This document shows positions 32,878 through 42,625 of a stretch of DNA of 64,000 nt, in pieces; position 1 is the stretch's first letter; each line of letters begins with the position of its first letter. Under the pieces are notes generated by a model. That model worked only from the letters and a program-made list of their open reading frames with translations, was not told where the DNA came from and ran no database searches. Both the position numbers and the translations under genes were made by a program. The stretch covers positions 3,658,001 through 3,722,000 of the forward strand of contig NC_015064.1 of NCBI RefSeq assembly GCF_000178975.2, written 5' to 3'. Source of the stretch: Granulicella tundricola MP5ACTX9. GTDB lineage: Bacteria; Acidobacteriota; Terriglobia; Terriglobales; Acidobacteriaceae.

Positions 32878-33702
32878 CTAGGAGGCTAGCGTCTCGATCC
32901 ATTGGCTGGTGCTGCACCAGCTTGTTTCCATCTCGGGGACGGAGAGGAGGCCGTGGCCGTGCTTGCAGGTGAGCTCTGTGCCGTTCCACTCCAGGAGGTT
33001 GTGGGAGGGGCGGCCTACGCGGGCAGGGGTGGCGAGGATGTGCAGGCAACGCTTGCAGCGGTGCTGCTGATCGTGGACGGCCCAGCGGATGCCGACGAGG
33101 GCGAGGAGGACGAAGGAGAGGACCTGGAGGAGGTCGGCGGTGTTGGGGAGCAGAGGGTGGATGGGGAGGCAGAGGTCGGCGCTGAGGAAGAAGACGGTGA
33201 CGAGGGTGGTGAGGATCTTGGCGGCGAAGAAGAGCTGGCGACGGAGCCAGATGAAGGGCTCGGGTGCGGCGTCCGGGCGGGTGTGGCGGGTGGAGGATGT
33301 GGCCAGGGCGACGACCGTCACGATGACGGCGGCTACCAGGGATCGGTTGAGCGGGCCGCTGAGGTAGGCGAGCAGGGCCTGGCGGCTGCCGGCGAGGATG
33401 AGGCCGGCCAGCGTGGCGACGACGGTGCAGGCCAGGAGGCTCGCGAGGCAGAGGGTGGGGGTGCCTTCGAGGGCAGTGCGGCAGGCGTCGGTGCGGAGCC
33501 AGAGGGCGTCGCGGGTGAGGCCGATGTAGTGGTCGGGAACGAGGGTGGCGGGGCGGCGGCGGCGGTTGGCGCGGTTGTGGAGGTGCCAGAGCTCGGCCTG
33601 CCAGGTGCGGAGCCAGTCCGGGCGGTCGGCGGCGGGGACGAGCGGGGCCACCAGGTTCAGGACTCGACGGTCTGGTTTGGGTAAAGCAGGCATGAGGGTC
33701 AT
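32878..33702 (-). CDS. Membrane protein with Cys-rich C-terminus, coupled to PadR
   Basis: 274 residues. The soluble N-terminus ('DRPDWLRTWQAELWHLHNRA') precedes about four membrane helices (about 82-225, including 'LCLASLLACTVVATLAGLIL' and 'LVAAVIVTVVALATS'). The C-terminus has CKRC, then 'LTCKHGHG' and a final Cys, which could bind a metal. The ATG overlaps the padR stop (ATGA). PadR-plus-membrane-protein pairs occur widely in this group and may work as a regulator and its sensor or inhibitor (inference). No family name is claimed. Confidence 0.75.
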   Translation of the reverse strand: MTLMPALPKPDRRVLNLVAPLVPAADRPDWLRTWQAELWHLHNRANRRRRPATLVPDHYIGLTRDALWLRTDACRTALEGTPTLCLASLLACTVVATLAGLILAGSRQALLAYLSGPLNRSLVAAVIVTVVALATSSTRHTRPDAAPEPFIWLRRQLFFAAKILTTLVTVFFLSADLCLPIHPLLPNTADLLQVLSFVLLALVGIRWAVHDQQHRCKRCLHILATPARVGRPSHNLLEWNGTELTCKHGHGLLSVPEMETSWCSTSQWIETLAS

Positions 33703-34004
33703 GAGGGCTTCTCCGTGACGAGCTGCGCGAGGAGGGGATAGCGTGCGGTGACGGCGACGGCTGCTTCCCTGCCCTGCCGGGTGACCTCATAGTAACGGCG
33801 CGCGGGGCGCTGCTGCGCGGTGGCTTCTGCTTCCGGCTCCCATTTTGACTCGACGAGCTCGTCTCGCTCCAGGCGGCGGAGGGCGGGATAGACCGTTCCG
33901 CTGGGGAGGCCGGTGATCTCCATGACGTCAAAGCCGAAGCAGTAGCCAAGGCTGAGTGCCTTGAGGATGAGGGCGGCGGTGTGGGAGAGGCGGGGGGTTG
34001 CCAT
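33699..34004 (-). CDS. PadR-family transcriptional regulator
   Basis: 101 residues, normal for short PadR proteins. The winged HTH is visible as 'EITGLPSGTVYPALRRLERD' and 'LVESKWEPE', followed by 'RRYYEVTRQGREAAVAV'. It is divergent from an ABC transporter, and the 67-bp gap between the starts holds a GCTATGTAG...CTACATAG inverted repeat, fitting the ATGT/ACAT preference of PadR proteins. It probably represses both its own operon and the transporter. Confidence 0.92.
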   Translation of the reverse strand: MATPRLSHTAALILKALSLGYCFGFDVMEITGLPSGTVYPALRRLERDELVESKWEPEAEATAQQRPARRYYEVTRQGREAAVAVTARYPLLAQLVTEKPS

Positions 34005-34013
34005 GGTGGACCT

Positions 34014-34062
34014 GCTATGTAGTATGCTAGCACGCAGATCGAGAAAGTAGTTTGCTACATAG
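34014..34062. promoter_or_regulatory. Probable PadR operator in divergent promoter
   Basis: CTATGTAG (34015-34022) and CTACATAG (34055-34062) are perfect inverted arms between padR (start 34004) and the ABC transporter gene (start 34072). PadR regulators typically bind ATGT/ACAT dyads. The second arm ends 9 bp before the ABC start, so binding would block translation initiation or late promoter elements. Confidence 0.6.
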
Positions 34063-34071
34063 GGGTGACGG

Positions 34072-34845
34072 ATGCTTGAACTCAGGAATGTGTCGAAGAC
34101 CTACCGCAGTATTCCGGCGGTGGAGGATGTGAGCTTTCTGCTGAAGGAGGGCGAGGTGCTGGGGTATCTGGGGCCGAATGGGTCGGGCAAATCGACGACG
34201 GTGAAGATGGTGATCGGGATGATCCGGCCGACGAAGGGTGAGGTGCTGTTCGACGGACGGGAGATTCATCATGACCTGGCGCAGTACCGGTCACAGCTGG
34301 GGTATGTGCCGGAGGAGGCGCAGGTTTATACGCATCTTTCCGGGTTGGAGTATCTGCAGTTGATCGGGCGACTCAGGGGGATGCGGGAGGGGCCGCTCGA
34401 GGACAAGGCGAGGACGCTGCTGCAGCTGCTGTCGCTGGAGGCGGCGCAGTACTCGCCGATGTCTGGCTACTCGAAGGGGATGAAGCAGCGGGTGCTGATC
34501 GCGGCGGCGCTGCTGCATGATCCGAGGCTGCTGGTGTTCGACGAGCCGCTGTCCGGGCTGGATGCGGTGACTTCGCGGCTGTTCAAGGATCTGCTGGTGG
34601 TGCTGGCGGAGGAGGGGAAGGCAATTCTGTACATCTCGCATGTGATGGAGGTGGTGGAGCGGGTGTGCGACCGGGTGATCGTGCTGGCGAAGGGCAAGGT
34701 GGTGGCGGATGCCGCGCCGCGGGAGCTGACGCAGTTGATGGAGCTGCCGACGCTCGAGAGCGTGTTTGCGCAACTGGTGAAGCAGACGGACACTATGACG
34801 GTCGCACGGGACGTGGTGGACACGATGAAGGTGCTGCATGACTAA
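34072..34845 (+). CDS. ABC transporter ATP-binding protein
   Basis: 257 residues. Walker A is GPNGSGKST (about 35-43), the signature 'YSKGMKQRVLIAAALLH' (about 136-152), Walker B 'LLVFDEPLSGLD' (about 157-168), and the H-loop is in 'ILYISHVMEVVERV'. This is the drug/lantibiotic-export or gliding-type class of ATPases (BcrA/NatA-like). It is translationally coupled by an 8-bp overlap to the permease gene and controlled, by position, by the divergent PadR. Confidence 0.94.
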   Translation: MLELRNVSKTYRSIPAVEDVSFLLKEGEVLGYLGPNGSGKSTTVKMVIGMIRPTKGEVLFDGREIHHDLAQYRSQLGYVPEEAQVYTHLSGLEYLQLIGRLRGMREGPLEDKARTLLQLLSLEAAQYSPMSGYSKGMKQRVLIAAALLHDPRLLVFDEPLSGLDAVTSRLFKDLLVVLAEEGKAILYISHVMEVVERVCDRVIVLAKGKVVADAAPRELTQLMELPTLESVFAQLVKQTDTMTVARDVVDTMKVLHD

Positions 34846-36499
34846 GGCGAACGGTGTGAGCGGGGTGCTGGTGCGGCATTTCTTCCGGCGGTTCTTCGAC
34901 AGCGATACGGTGAGCGCGGAGGGGGATACGGTGACGACGGTGGTGAGGGCGGTCTCGATGGCTGCCGCGCCGGGGCTGATGGCGGCTTTCTTTTTGCAGA
35001 ATCAGTATCCGCGAAGGTCGCTGTGGGGATCAATTGAGGACCACTACTTCTTTGTGCTGCTGACGTTTGTGGTGCTGGGAGCGGTGGCGGTATTCGAGTG
35101 GGAGATGCTGTTTCCTGACCGGCTGGACTTTCTGATTCTTTCTCCGCTTTCCATCAATCCGGTGAAGATGCTGGGGACGAAGCTGGCGGCGCTGGCGGGG
35201 TTCCTGGGGCTGTTTCTGTTTGCTTCGAGTGTGTTTGGTGCGATCGTGCTGCCGGCGGTGAGCAAGGGGGATTTTCCGCGGCAGATGATGGCTCATGCGA
35301 CGGCGGTGCTGATGGCTGGAGTGTTCGCTTCATTGCTGTTTCTGGCGGTGGGCGGCGGGTTGATCTGCGTGCTGAGTGCGAGTTGGTTCAGGGTGGCGCT
35401 GCCGGTGGTGCAGACCTTCTCAATCACGGCGCTGCTGCTGGCGATGCTGCACTACTTCAAGTGCGGCGATGCGATGCAGGCGATGCTGGGTCATGAGCCG
35501 GGGATGCTGCGGTGGTTGCCGCCGATGTGGTTCCTGGGGGTATATGAGTCTGTGCTGCGGGGGGATGGTGCGCCTGCGTTTGCGGCGGAGATGACCAAGT
35601 ATGCGGTGCGGGGGACCCTGGTGGTGAGTGTGGCCGTTGCGGTGACGTATCCGCTGGCGTGGGTGAGGATGCAGAGGATGGCGATGGAGGGGAGCGGTGG
35701 GCGGTATGGGGAGCCTTCGCGATGGATGACGCGGGTGCAGCACTGGGTGGTTCGGCGGGCGGAGACGCGGGGGGTATTTCACTTCATCGGGCAGACGATG
35801 CGGCGGAGCAGCCGCTACCAGGTCTACCTGGCGATGTACTGCGGGACGGGGTTCGCGCTGGCGGTGGCTTGCGCGGTGACGTACCGGCTGGACGGCTCGG
35901 GCGTGCCGAGGGCGGCGCTGGCAACGGACGGGCTGCGGGCGTTGACGCCGCTGCTGCTGTTCTGGATGGTGGCAGGGTTGCGCGGGGCGTTTGCGATCCC
36001 GATCAACCTGCTGGCTCGGTGGGTGTTCCGGATGGCGGGGGTGACGATGCAGGTATGCGCGGATGCGGGGCGGCAGTGGGCGCTGTTCTGTTCGGTGGGC
36101 GTGCTGGGGGTTGTGCTGGCGGTGCTGTTTGCGGCGGGATGGGATGCGAGGCAGTTGGTTGTGCAAGGCGTGCTGGGAGCCTGCCTGTGCGTGCTGCTGA
36201 CGGATGGGTTCTTCTTCTCAGGGCAGAGCATTCCGTTCAACGAGGCGAGGATGCCGGGGCGGACGAGCCTCCCGCTGGTGCTGACCCTATACGTGGGCGT
36301 GCTTCCTGCGTTCATCCTGTGGATGATGCAGTTGGATGAGGCGATGGAGAAGAGGCCCGTGAGACTGCTGATGGTGGTGTTGGGCACAGCGTTGATTCAT
36401 CGGTTGATCGTGGCGCTGCGCCCAGGGCCTGAGGTGGAAGAGGAGGAGCTGGAGGGCTATGACGGAGAGTTTCAACTGCTGGGGTTGAGCCGGCAGTGA
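34838..36499 (+). CDS. ABC transporter permease, about ten membrane helices
   Basis: 553 residues, mainly hydrophobic, with helices such as 'AALAGFLGLFLFASSVFGAI', 'AVLMAGVFASLLFLAVGGGL' and 'LFCSVGVLGVVLAVLFAAGW'. It starts inside the end of the ATPase gene. No substrate can be inferred; PadR control suggests export of a toxic or phenolic compound, but this is a guess. The size suits two fused six-helix halves or a long single permease. Confidence 0.88.
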   Translation: MTKANGVSGVLVRHFFRRFFDSDTVSAEGDTVTTVVRAVSMAAAPGLMAAFFLQNQYPRRSLWGSIEDHYFFVLLTFVVLGAVAVFEWEMLFPDRLDFLILSPLSINPVKMLGTKLAALAGFLGLFLFASSVFGAIVLPAVSKGDFPRQMMAHATAVLMAGVFASLLFLAVGGGLICVLSASWFRVALPVVQTFSITALLLAMLHYFKCGDAMQAMLGHEPGMLRWLPPMWFLGVYESVLRGDGAPAFAAEMTKYAVRGTLVVSVAVAVTYPLAWVRMQRMAMEGSGGRYGEPSRWMTRVQHWVVRRAETRGVFHFIGQTMRRSSRYQVYLAMYCGTGFALAVACAVTYRLDGSGVPRAALATDGLRALTPLLLFWMVAGLRGAFAIPINLLARWVFRMAGVTMQVCADAGRQWALFCSVGVLGVVLAVLFAAGWDARQLVVQGVLGACLCVLLTDGFFFSGQSIPFNEARMPGRTSLPLVLTLYVGVLPAFILWMMQLDEAMEKRPVRLLMVVLGTALIHRLIVALRPGPEVEEEELEGYDGEFQLLGLSRQ

Positions 36500-36511
36500 G
36501 GCTCCTTCCGG

Positions 36512-38221
36512 CTACTTCAAACGCTCCTGCAGGAGGTGGTCTGAGATGCGGATGGCGTTGGCGATGATGGTGAGGGACGGGTTGACGGCGCTGGCGGAGA
36601 CGAAGCAGGAGGCGTCCACGACGTAGAGGTTGTCGAGGTCGTGGGCTTTGCAATGGGCGTCGAGGACGCTCTGGGTGGGATCGGAGCCCATGCGGCAGGT
36701 GCCGTTCTGATGGCCTACGCCTTCAAGCGGGATGCGCTTCTTGAAGTAGGCGTGGAGTGGGATGTGGGTGGTGGCGTGGCCGGCGCGCTTGAGGACGTCA
36801 ACCCAGCGATCCTTGAGGCGGTCGAAGGACTCGACGTTGTTGGGGGTGTAGGAGAGCTGGACGCGGTGGGGGGCGTGGTCGTTGACGGGCTCCGACTGGT
36901 TGGTGCGGCCGGTGTCGCCGGAGGGATGAGCGCCGGGGAGGCCGGGCTGCACGTTGGCGACGGAGAGGGGCGTGGCGTTGTGGAGGGTGACGCGATTCTC
37001 TGCGGCGGGGAGGTCCTCCGTGGTAAGCCACCAGGGGACGGCGTGGTGCTTCATGGTTTCAAGGACGAAGCCGGGGGTGAGGGGTGGGGCGTCGCCCTTC
37101 ATCATCTCGTAGTGGAAGCTGCCGACGGGCTGGACCTGGCCGAGTGGGTAGGGGTAGGCGGGGTCGGAGTCCTTGAGGTAGAAGTCGTTGGTGCCCCAGG
37201 TCTTGGTGTAGGAGTCTTCGTTGCGGTCGGTGGAGAGGGCGAGGAGGGCGTCGGCCTGGTGGTACATGAAGTTGCGGCCGACCTGGTCGGAGGAGTTGGC
37301 GAGGCCTTTGGGGTGCTTCTCGTTTGCTGAGGCGAGGAGGATGACTGCGGAGTTGATTGCCCCGGCACAGACGGCGAAGAAGCCGGCGGTGTAGGTGGCT
37401 ATGTTGTCGGATGCCTGGGATTTGCCGGAGTGCTGGACCTCTACGGCGGTGACAGCGGTTCCGGCGGCGTTGGTGACGAGGCGCACGACGCGGGAGTTGG
37501 TCATCAGCGTGACGTTGGGGAGGTGCATGATCTGGCGGATGCAGTTGATGTCGGAGTCGGATTTGGCGTGGACGAGGCAGGGGTAGCCGTCGCAGGTGTC
37601 GCAGCGGATGCACGGCGCGGCGAGGGGGTCGGCTTCATTGCGTTTGAGGCCGAGAGGGATGGGGAAGGTGTTGATGCCGAGCTTGCGGACGTCGTCCTGG
37701 ATGGACTGCATGCGGGGCTCGTTGGTGAAGGCGGGGTACGGGTATTTGGTGGAATGGAAAGGCTCGGTGGGGTCGAAGGAGGAGCCGAAGCCGCCGGGGA
37801 CGGTGGGTGCGGAGCCGAGATCGCCGTGGACGTGGAAGAGCTCTTCTGCGCGGGTGTAATAGGGTTCCAGATCCGCGTAGGAGATGGGCCACGCGGGGGA
37901 GATGCCGCCCTTGTGCTGGATGACGCCGAAGTCCTCCGCGCGCATGCGGAACATGGCTGCGCCGTAGACCTTGGTCTGGCCGCCGACGAAGTAAGCCTGC
38001 TGGGGGTGGAGGTCCTTGCCGTCCTTATCCTGCCAGACTTCCTTGGTGTGGTATCGGTTGTCCAGGAAGACGGCGGAGGTGTCCCAGTTGAGCTTTTCCT
38101 GGGGCATGAAGGGGCCGCGCTCCAGGATCAGGATGTTCTTGCCGGCCTGGGCGAGGTGTAATGCGAGGGTGCCGCCGCCGGCTCCGGTGCCGATGACGAT
38201 TGCGTCGTAAGGGGTGGACAT
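36512..38221 (-). CDS. GMC-family FAD oxidoreductase
   Basis: 569 residues. The FAD-binding fold starts at the N-terminus with 'VIGTGAGGGTLALHLAQAGK' and 'LILERGP'; no export signal is visible. A Cys cluster 'CIRCDTCDGYPC' lies at about 215-226. The C-terminal active-site pair of the GMC family is present: His in 'GVGHQNGTCRMGSD' (about 505-518) and Asn in 'SASAVNPSLTIIANAIRISD'. It oxidises an alcohol or sugar to an aldehyde, lactone or ketone. Last gene of the gal-type cluster, 33 bp after proC; a galactose/glucose-oxidising role is possible but unproven. Confidence 0.88.
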   Translation of the reverse strand: MSTPYDAIVIGTGAGGGTLALHLAQAGKNILILERGPFMPQEKLNWDTSAVFLDNRYHTKEVWQDKDGKDLHPQQAYFVGGQTKVYGAAMFRMRAEDFGVIQHKGGISPAWPISYADLEPYYTRAEELFHVHGDLGSAPTVPGGFGSSFDPTEPFHSTKYPYPAFTNEPRMQSIQDDVRKLGINTFPIPLGLKRNEADPLAAPCIRCDTCDGYPCLVHAKSDSDINCIRQIMHLPNVTLMTNSRVVRLVTNAAGTAVTAVEVQHSGKSQASDNIATYTAGFFAVCAGAINSAVILLASANEKHPKGLANSSDQVGRNFMYHQADALLALSTDRNEDSYTKTWGTNDFYLKDSDPAYPYPLGQVQPVGSFHYEMMKGDAPPLTPGFVLETMKHHAVPWWLTTEDLPAAENRVTLHNATPLSVANVQPGLPGAHPSGDTGRTNQSEPVNDHAPHRVQLSYTPNNVESFDRLKDRWVDVLKRAGHATTHIPLHAYFKKRIPLEGVGHQNGTCRMGSDPTQSVLDAHCKAHDLDNLYVVDASCFVSASAVNPSLTIIANAIRISDHLLQERLK

Positions 38222-38254
38222 ACGCCGTAGGATGCGCGGGGCGGGGGGCCGGGG

Positions 38255-39031
38255 CTACTTGGTGGGGCCGGACTGGATGCGGGTGAGGATGTCGTCGAGG
38301 GCTTGGTCAAGCTGTGTGAGGAGGCCAGCGGTGGAGATGGTGCGGAGGACCTGCTCGTTGAGGCCGCCGGGGGTTTCGTGTTCTTTGGCGAGCTCTGCGA
38401 ACGTGAGGTTGGGCTCCGCGGAGGCGGTCGCGGAGAGGCCCTGAAACATCTGGCTGGCGAAGATACGTGATTTGTCGGGGTCTACGCCCTGGCGCTCCAT
38501 CCAGGTGGTGAGGGTGGCGGCGAAGCCGAAGTAGCTGGACATGGCGGAGGTGGCGACGGTGAAGGCGTCGAACTCTTCCTCGCGGTCAAGCGTGATGGCG
38601 GTGCCGAGGAGGTTGAAGAGGGCGCTGACATCGGGCGAGGCAGGGTAGACGGCGGTGGGGCCGTGGCGGTGGGCGACGGAGGGGAGCGGGATGGCTCGGG
38701 TGATGTGGGTCGCTGGCGCGGTGGCGGAGCGGAGCCAGGCGAGGGTGACGGTGGGGATGACGCTGATGATGTGGTGATCGGAACGGAAGTTGAGGGCGGC
38801 GAGGGTTTCTGTGACGATCTGGGGGCGGACTGCGAGGACGATTGTGTCTGAGGCGTCGAGGACCGCTTGATTGGTTGGGGCGATCGTGACGTTGGGGAAG
38901 CGGACTGCGAGGGCGGCGGCTCGGGCGGCGTTGCGGGGGGAGACCGTGATGCGGGTGTCAGGCTGGATGGGCGCGAGGCCTTCCACGATGGCGGCTGAAA
39001 TTGTTCCGGTGCCTATGAAACCCAAGTTCAT
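38255..39031 (-). CDS. proC: Pyrroline-5-carboxylate reductase family protein
   Basis: 258 residues. The NAD(P)-binding start is 'LGFIGTGTISAAIVEGL'; the core includes 'DTIVLAVRPQIVTETLAAL' and 'ITRAIPLPSVAHRHGPTAVY'. The C-terminal helical domain is 'AMSSYFGFAATLTTWMERQG' followed by 'TPGGLNEQVLRTISTAG', the dimerisation region of ProC. The last step of proline synthesis is the standard role, but several residues differ from typical ProC, so a paralogue with another imino-acid substrate is possible. Overlaps galK by 4 bp. Confidence 0.8.
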   Translation of the reverse strand: MNLGFIGTGTISAAIVEGLAPIQPDTRITVSPRNAARAAALAVRFPNVTIAPTNQAVLDASDTIVLAVRPQIVTETLAALNFRSDHHIISVIPTVTLAWLRSATAPATHITRAIPLPSVAHRHGPTAVYPASPDVSALFNLLGTAITLDREEEFDAFTVATSAMSSYFGFAATLTTWMERQGVDPDKSRIFASQMFQGLSATASAEPNLTFAELAKEHETPGGLNEQVLRTISTAGLLTQLDQALDDILTRIQSGPTK

Positions 39032-40161
39032 ACGATTTCTCCGGCTCCGTCTGCGGTGGCGCAGAGGAAGACGTCGGCGGTGATTTTTGTGGCTTCAAAG
39101 TAGGCGGATTTGAGGGCGGCGGCGAAGGTCTCGGCCTGATCCGCTTCGACGAGCGAGACGGTGCAGCCTCCGAAGCCTCCTCCGGTGAGGCGGGAGCCGA
39201 GGCAGCCGGGCAGCTTGAGGGCTAGGTCTACGAGGGTGTCGCACTCAGCGCAGCTTGCGGCGAAGTCGTCGCGGTAGCTGACGTGGGCTTCGGTCATGAG
39301 GCGGCCGAAGCGGGTTGTGTCGCCTGCGCGGAGGGCGGCGAGGCCGTCGAGGACTCGCTGGGAGTCTGTGATGACGTGACGTGCGCGGTGGAAGGCTTCG
39401 TCGCTCATTTTGGTGCGGGAGTTTTCCAGGTCTGCGAGGGTCGCTTCGCGGAGATATGGGACGCCGATGGCGGCGGCGGCCTCTTCGACCTCGCGGCGGC
39501 GAGTGGTGTACTCGCCTCCGGCGACGGAGTGGCTGACCATGGAGTTGGCGACGACGAGGGTGAGGTGCGCGGGGATGGGGGCGAGCTCGAAGGTGAGGTC
39601 GCGGGTGTCCAGCGCGAGGGCGTTGCCGGCGACTCCGTTGGCGGAGATGAACTGGTCCATGATGCCGCAGTTTGCGCCGACGTATTGGTTTTCCGCCTTC
39701 TGGCAGAGGAGGGCTACCTCCGGTTTGAGCAGAGTGTGGCTGGCGAGGGCGAGGAGGGCGGTGGCGGTGGCTACTTCGACTGAGGCCGACGAGCTGAGGC
39801 CTGCGCCGAGGGGAACGTTGCCGGAGAGGGTGAGGTCGGCTCCGGTGAGGGCGATTCCCTGCTGCTGGAGGACCCAGGCGACGCCGGCGGGGTAGGCGGT
39901 CCATGCTCCATCGCCTTTGGGTGGGAGGGCGGTGAGGTCGAACTCGGCGTGGGTTTTGAAGTCGAGGGAGTGGAGGGTCAGGATGCTGTCGGCGCGGGGG
40001 GTGGCGGCGATGAGGGTGTTGAAGGTGAGGGCGGCGGGGAGGCAGAAGCCGCCGGAGTAATCGGTGTGCTCGCCGAGGAGGTTGACGCGGCCGGGGGCCT
40101 GGAAGATGCGGGCGACGGGGTGGGCCTGTCGGAGAGCGGCTATGCGTGCGGTGTCGGTCAT
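39028..40161 (-). CDS. galK: Galactokinase
   Basis: 377 residues, typical length. The galactokinase signature 'APGRVNLLGEHTDYSGGFCL' is near residues 23-42, the GHMP ATP motif 'PLGAGLSSSASVEVATA' near 116-132, and the C-terminal GHMP motif is 'GGGFGGCTVSLVEAD'. It phosphorylates galactose at C1. The next genes galT and galM complete the first steps of the Leloir pathway. Its stop overlaps the proC start. Confidence 0.97.
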   Translation of the reverse strand: MTDTARIAALRQAHPVARIFQAPGRVNLLGEHTDYSGGFCLPAALTFNTLIAATPRADSILTLHSLDFKTHAEFDLTALPPKGDGAWTAYPAGVAWVLQQQGIALTGADLTLSGNVPLGAGLSSSASVEVATATALLALASHTLLKPEVALLCQKAENQYVGANCGIMDQFISANGVAGNALALDTRDLTFELAPIPAHLTLVVANSMVSHSVAGGEYTTRRREVEEAAAAIGVPYLREATLADLENSRTKMSDEAFHRARHVITDSQRVLDGLAALRAGDTTRFGRLMTEAHVSYRDDFAASCAECDTLVDLALKLPGCLGSRLTGGGFGGCTVSLVEADQAETFAAALKSAYFEATKITADVFLCATADGAGEIV

Positions 40162-40182
40162 GATCTGCTTTCGGAGGTCGGG

Positions 40183-41214
40183 TTAGAGCTCGGGGGCGGC
40201 GCGGAGCATTTCTGCGGCTTTTTCTGGGGTGATGTCGCGCTGGGGCATGCCTAACATCTCAAAGCCGACCATGAACTTGCGGATCTCGGCGGAGCGCAGG
40301 AGGGGCGGGTAGAAGTGGGCGTGGAAGTGGATCTCGGGGTGAGGTTCACCGTCCGTCGGTGCCTGGTGAAAGCCCATGGTGTACGGGAAGGAGACGCCGA
40401 AGAGGTTGTCGTAGCGGGTGGTGACGCGCTTGAGGATGTCGGCGAGGCCGGTGGTCTGGGCGGGGGTGAGATCGACGAAGCTGGCGATGGGATCGCGGGG
40501 AAGGATGAGGGTCTCGAAGGGCCAGACGGCCCAGAAGGGGACGACGGCGACGAAGGTTTCGTTCTCTGAGACGATGCGGACTTTTTCTTTGAGTTCTTGA
40601 GTCAGGTAGTCGGCGAGGAGGGTGCGGTTGTGCTGCTGGAAGTGGGCCAGCTGAGATTCGGCTTCTGCGGCGGGCTCCTCCGGGATGTGGCCGGTGGCCC
40701 AGATCTGGCAGTGCGGGTGGGGGTTCGAGGAGCCCATCATGGCACCGCGATTTTCAAAGATCTGGACGTATTGGATGGCGAGATCGGAGCCGAGGACGAG
40801 GGTCTCGTGCGCCCAGACGTTGATGACGGCTTCAATGTCGGGCGGGGTCATCTGCGAGAGGGTGAGGGAGTGGTTGGGGTGGAAGCAGAGGACGCGGCAG
40901 CGGCCGTTTTCGGGCTCGGCGATGAGGAGGCCGTTGTGCTCGGCTGGGAGGTCCGTGGCAGAAGGTGGGAGGAGCGCGGGGAAGTCGTTATCGAAGGCGA
41001 AGACGCCAGGGTACTGCGGATTGACGTCGCCGCTGGTGCGCGGGTTGCCGGGGCAGAGGTAGCAGGTGGGATCGTAGGGTTGCTGATCCGGGGCTACGGG
41101 CTTGTTGAGCTGGCCCTGCCAGGGGCGGGCGGTGCGCTGGGGGGAGACGAGAACCCATTGGCGACGGAGCGGGTTGTAACGGCGGTGGGGCTGGGTGCGG
41201 GAGTTCGACAGCAA
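40183..41214 (-). CDS. galT: Galactose-1-phosphate uridylyltransferase
   Basis: 343 residues from a TTG at 41214; CGAGGAGCC gives a good ribosome site, and the product begins LLSNSRTQPHRRYNPL, matching the GalT N-terminus, so the TTG start is credible. The zinc Cys pair is 'CYLCPG' and the active-site histidines are in 'NPHPHCQIWATG' (about 165-176). It exchanges galactose-1-phosphate with UDP-glucose. galE, needed to regenerate UDP-glucose, is not in this window. Confidence 0.95.
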   Translation of the reverse strand: MLSNSRTQPHRRYNPLRRQWVLVSPQRTARPWQGQLNKPVAPDQQPYDPTCYLCPGNPRTSGDVNPQYPGVFAFDNDFPALLPPSATDLPAEHNGLLIAEPENGRCRVLCFHPNHSLTLSQMTPPDIEAVINVWAHETLVLGSDLAIQYVQIFENRGAMMGSSNPHPHCQIWATGHIPEEPAAEAESQLAHFQQHNRTLLADYLTQELKEKVRIVSENETFVAVVPFWAVWPFETLILPRDPIASFVDLTPAQTTGLADILKRVTTRYDNLFGVSFPYTMGFHQAPTDGEPHPEIHFHAHFYPPLLRSAEIRKFMVGFEMLGMPQRDITPEKAAEMLRAAPEL

Positions 41215-41243
41215 GTGGGCTCCTCGTTCTATGTGGCTATAGA

Positions 41244-41905
<662 letters not shown>

Positions 41906-41909
<4 letters not shown>

Positions 41910-42616
41910 AGGGCAGCTTCCTTGCGGGCTTTCAGGTAGGCGGATTCGATGGGTTTGGTGTAGGCGGGGCCCTGGACGATGCGCTGCACATAGATGCCGG
42001 GGGTGTGGATGTGGTCTGGGTCCAGGGTGCCGGCGGGGACCAGCTCCTCCACCTCCGCGATGGTGAGGCGGGCGGCGGTGGCCATGATGGGGTTGAAGTT
42101 GCGTGCGGTCTTGCGGTAGATGAGGTTGCCGTGGGTATCGCCGCGCCAGGCTTTGACGAGGGCTACGTCTGCGTGGAGGGCTTGCTCCAGGATGTAGTTG
42201 CGCCCGGCTATGGTGCGGGTTTCCTTGCCTTCTTCGACGACGGTGCCGAGACCCGCGGGGACGAAGAAGGCGGGGATGCCTGCGCCGGCGGCTCGGATGC
42301 GCTCGGCCAGGGTGCCCTGGGGGACGAGGGTGAGGGCAAGCTGGCCGGCGAGGACTTGCTGCTCCAACCGGCGGTTCTCCCCGACGTACGAGCCGATGTG
42401 CGAGGCGATCATGCCGGCCTCCAGCATGAGGCCCATGCCGAAGCCGTCGACGCCCATGTTGTTGCTGATGGTGTGGAAGCCTTTGAGACCGGTGCGGACG
42501 AGCGCGGCGATGAGATTCTCCGGGATGCCACAGAGGCCGAAGCCGCCGAGCATGAGGGTCATGCCGTCTGTAAGTCCATCCAGTGCCGCTTCCGGAGTTT
42601 CGACTACTTTATGCAT
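41906..42616 (-). CDS. scoA: 3-oxoacid CoA-transferase subunit A
   Basis: 236 residues. The glycine-rich CoA loop is '[20 protein letters not shown]' (about 24-43), with further family segments '[19 protein letters not shown]' and '[20 protein letters not shown]'. It forms the heterodimer with ScoB, whose gene overlaps by 4 bp. It starts 9 bp downstream of the galM stop, so it is probably on the gal transcript. Confidence 0.95.
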
Positions 42617-42625
42617 GGGGGCAGC

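Noticed and set aside
32792..34033. 413-codon minus-strand frame covering padR and its partner
   Set aside because: Pro/Arg/His-rich out-of-frame reading; the two smaller frames inside have recognisable PadR and membrane features and overlap by ATGA.
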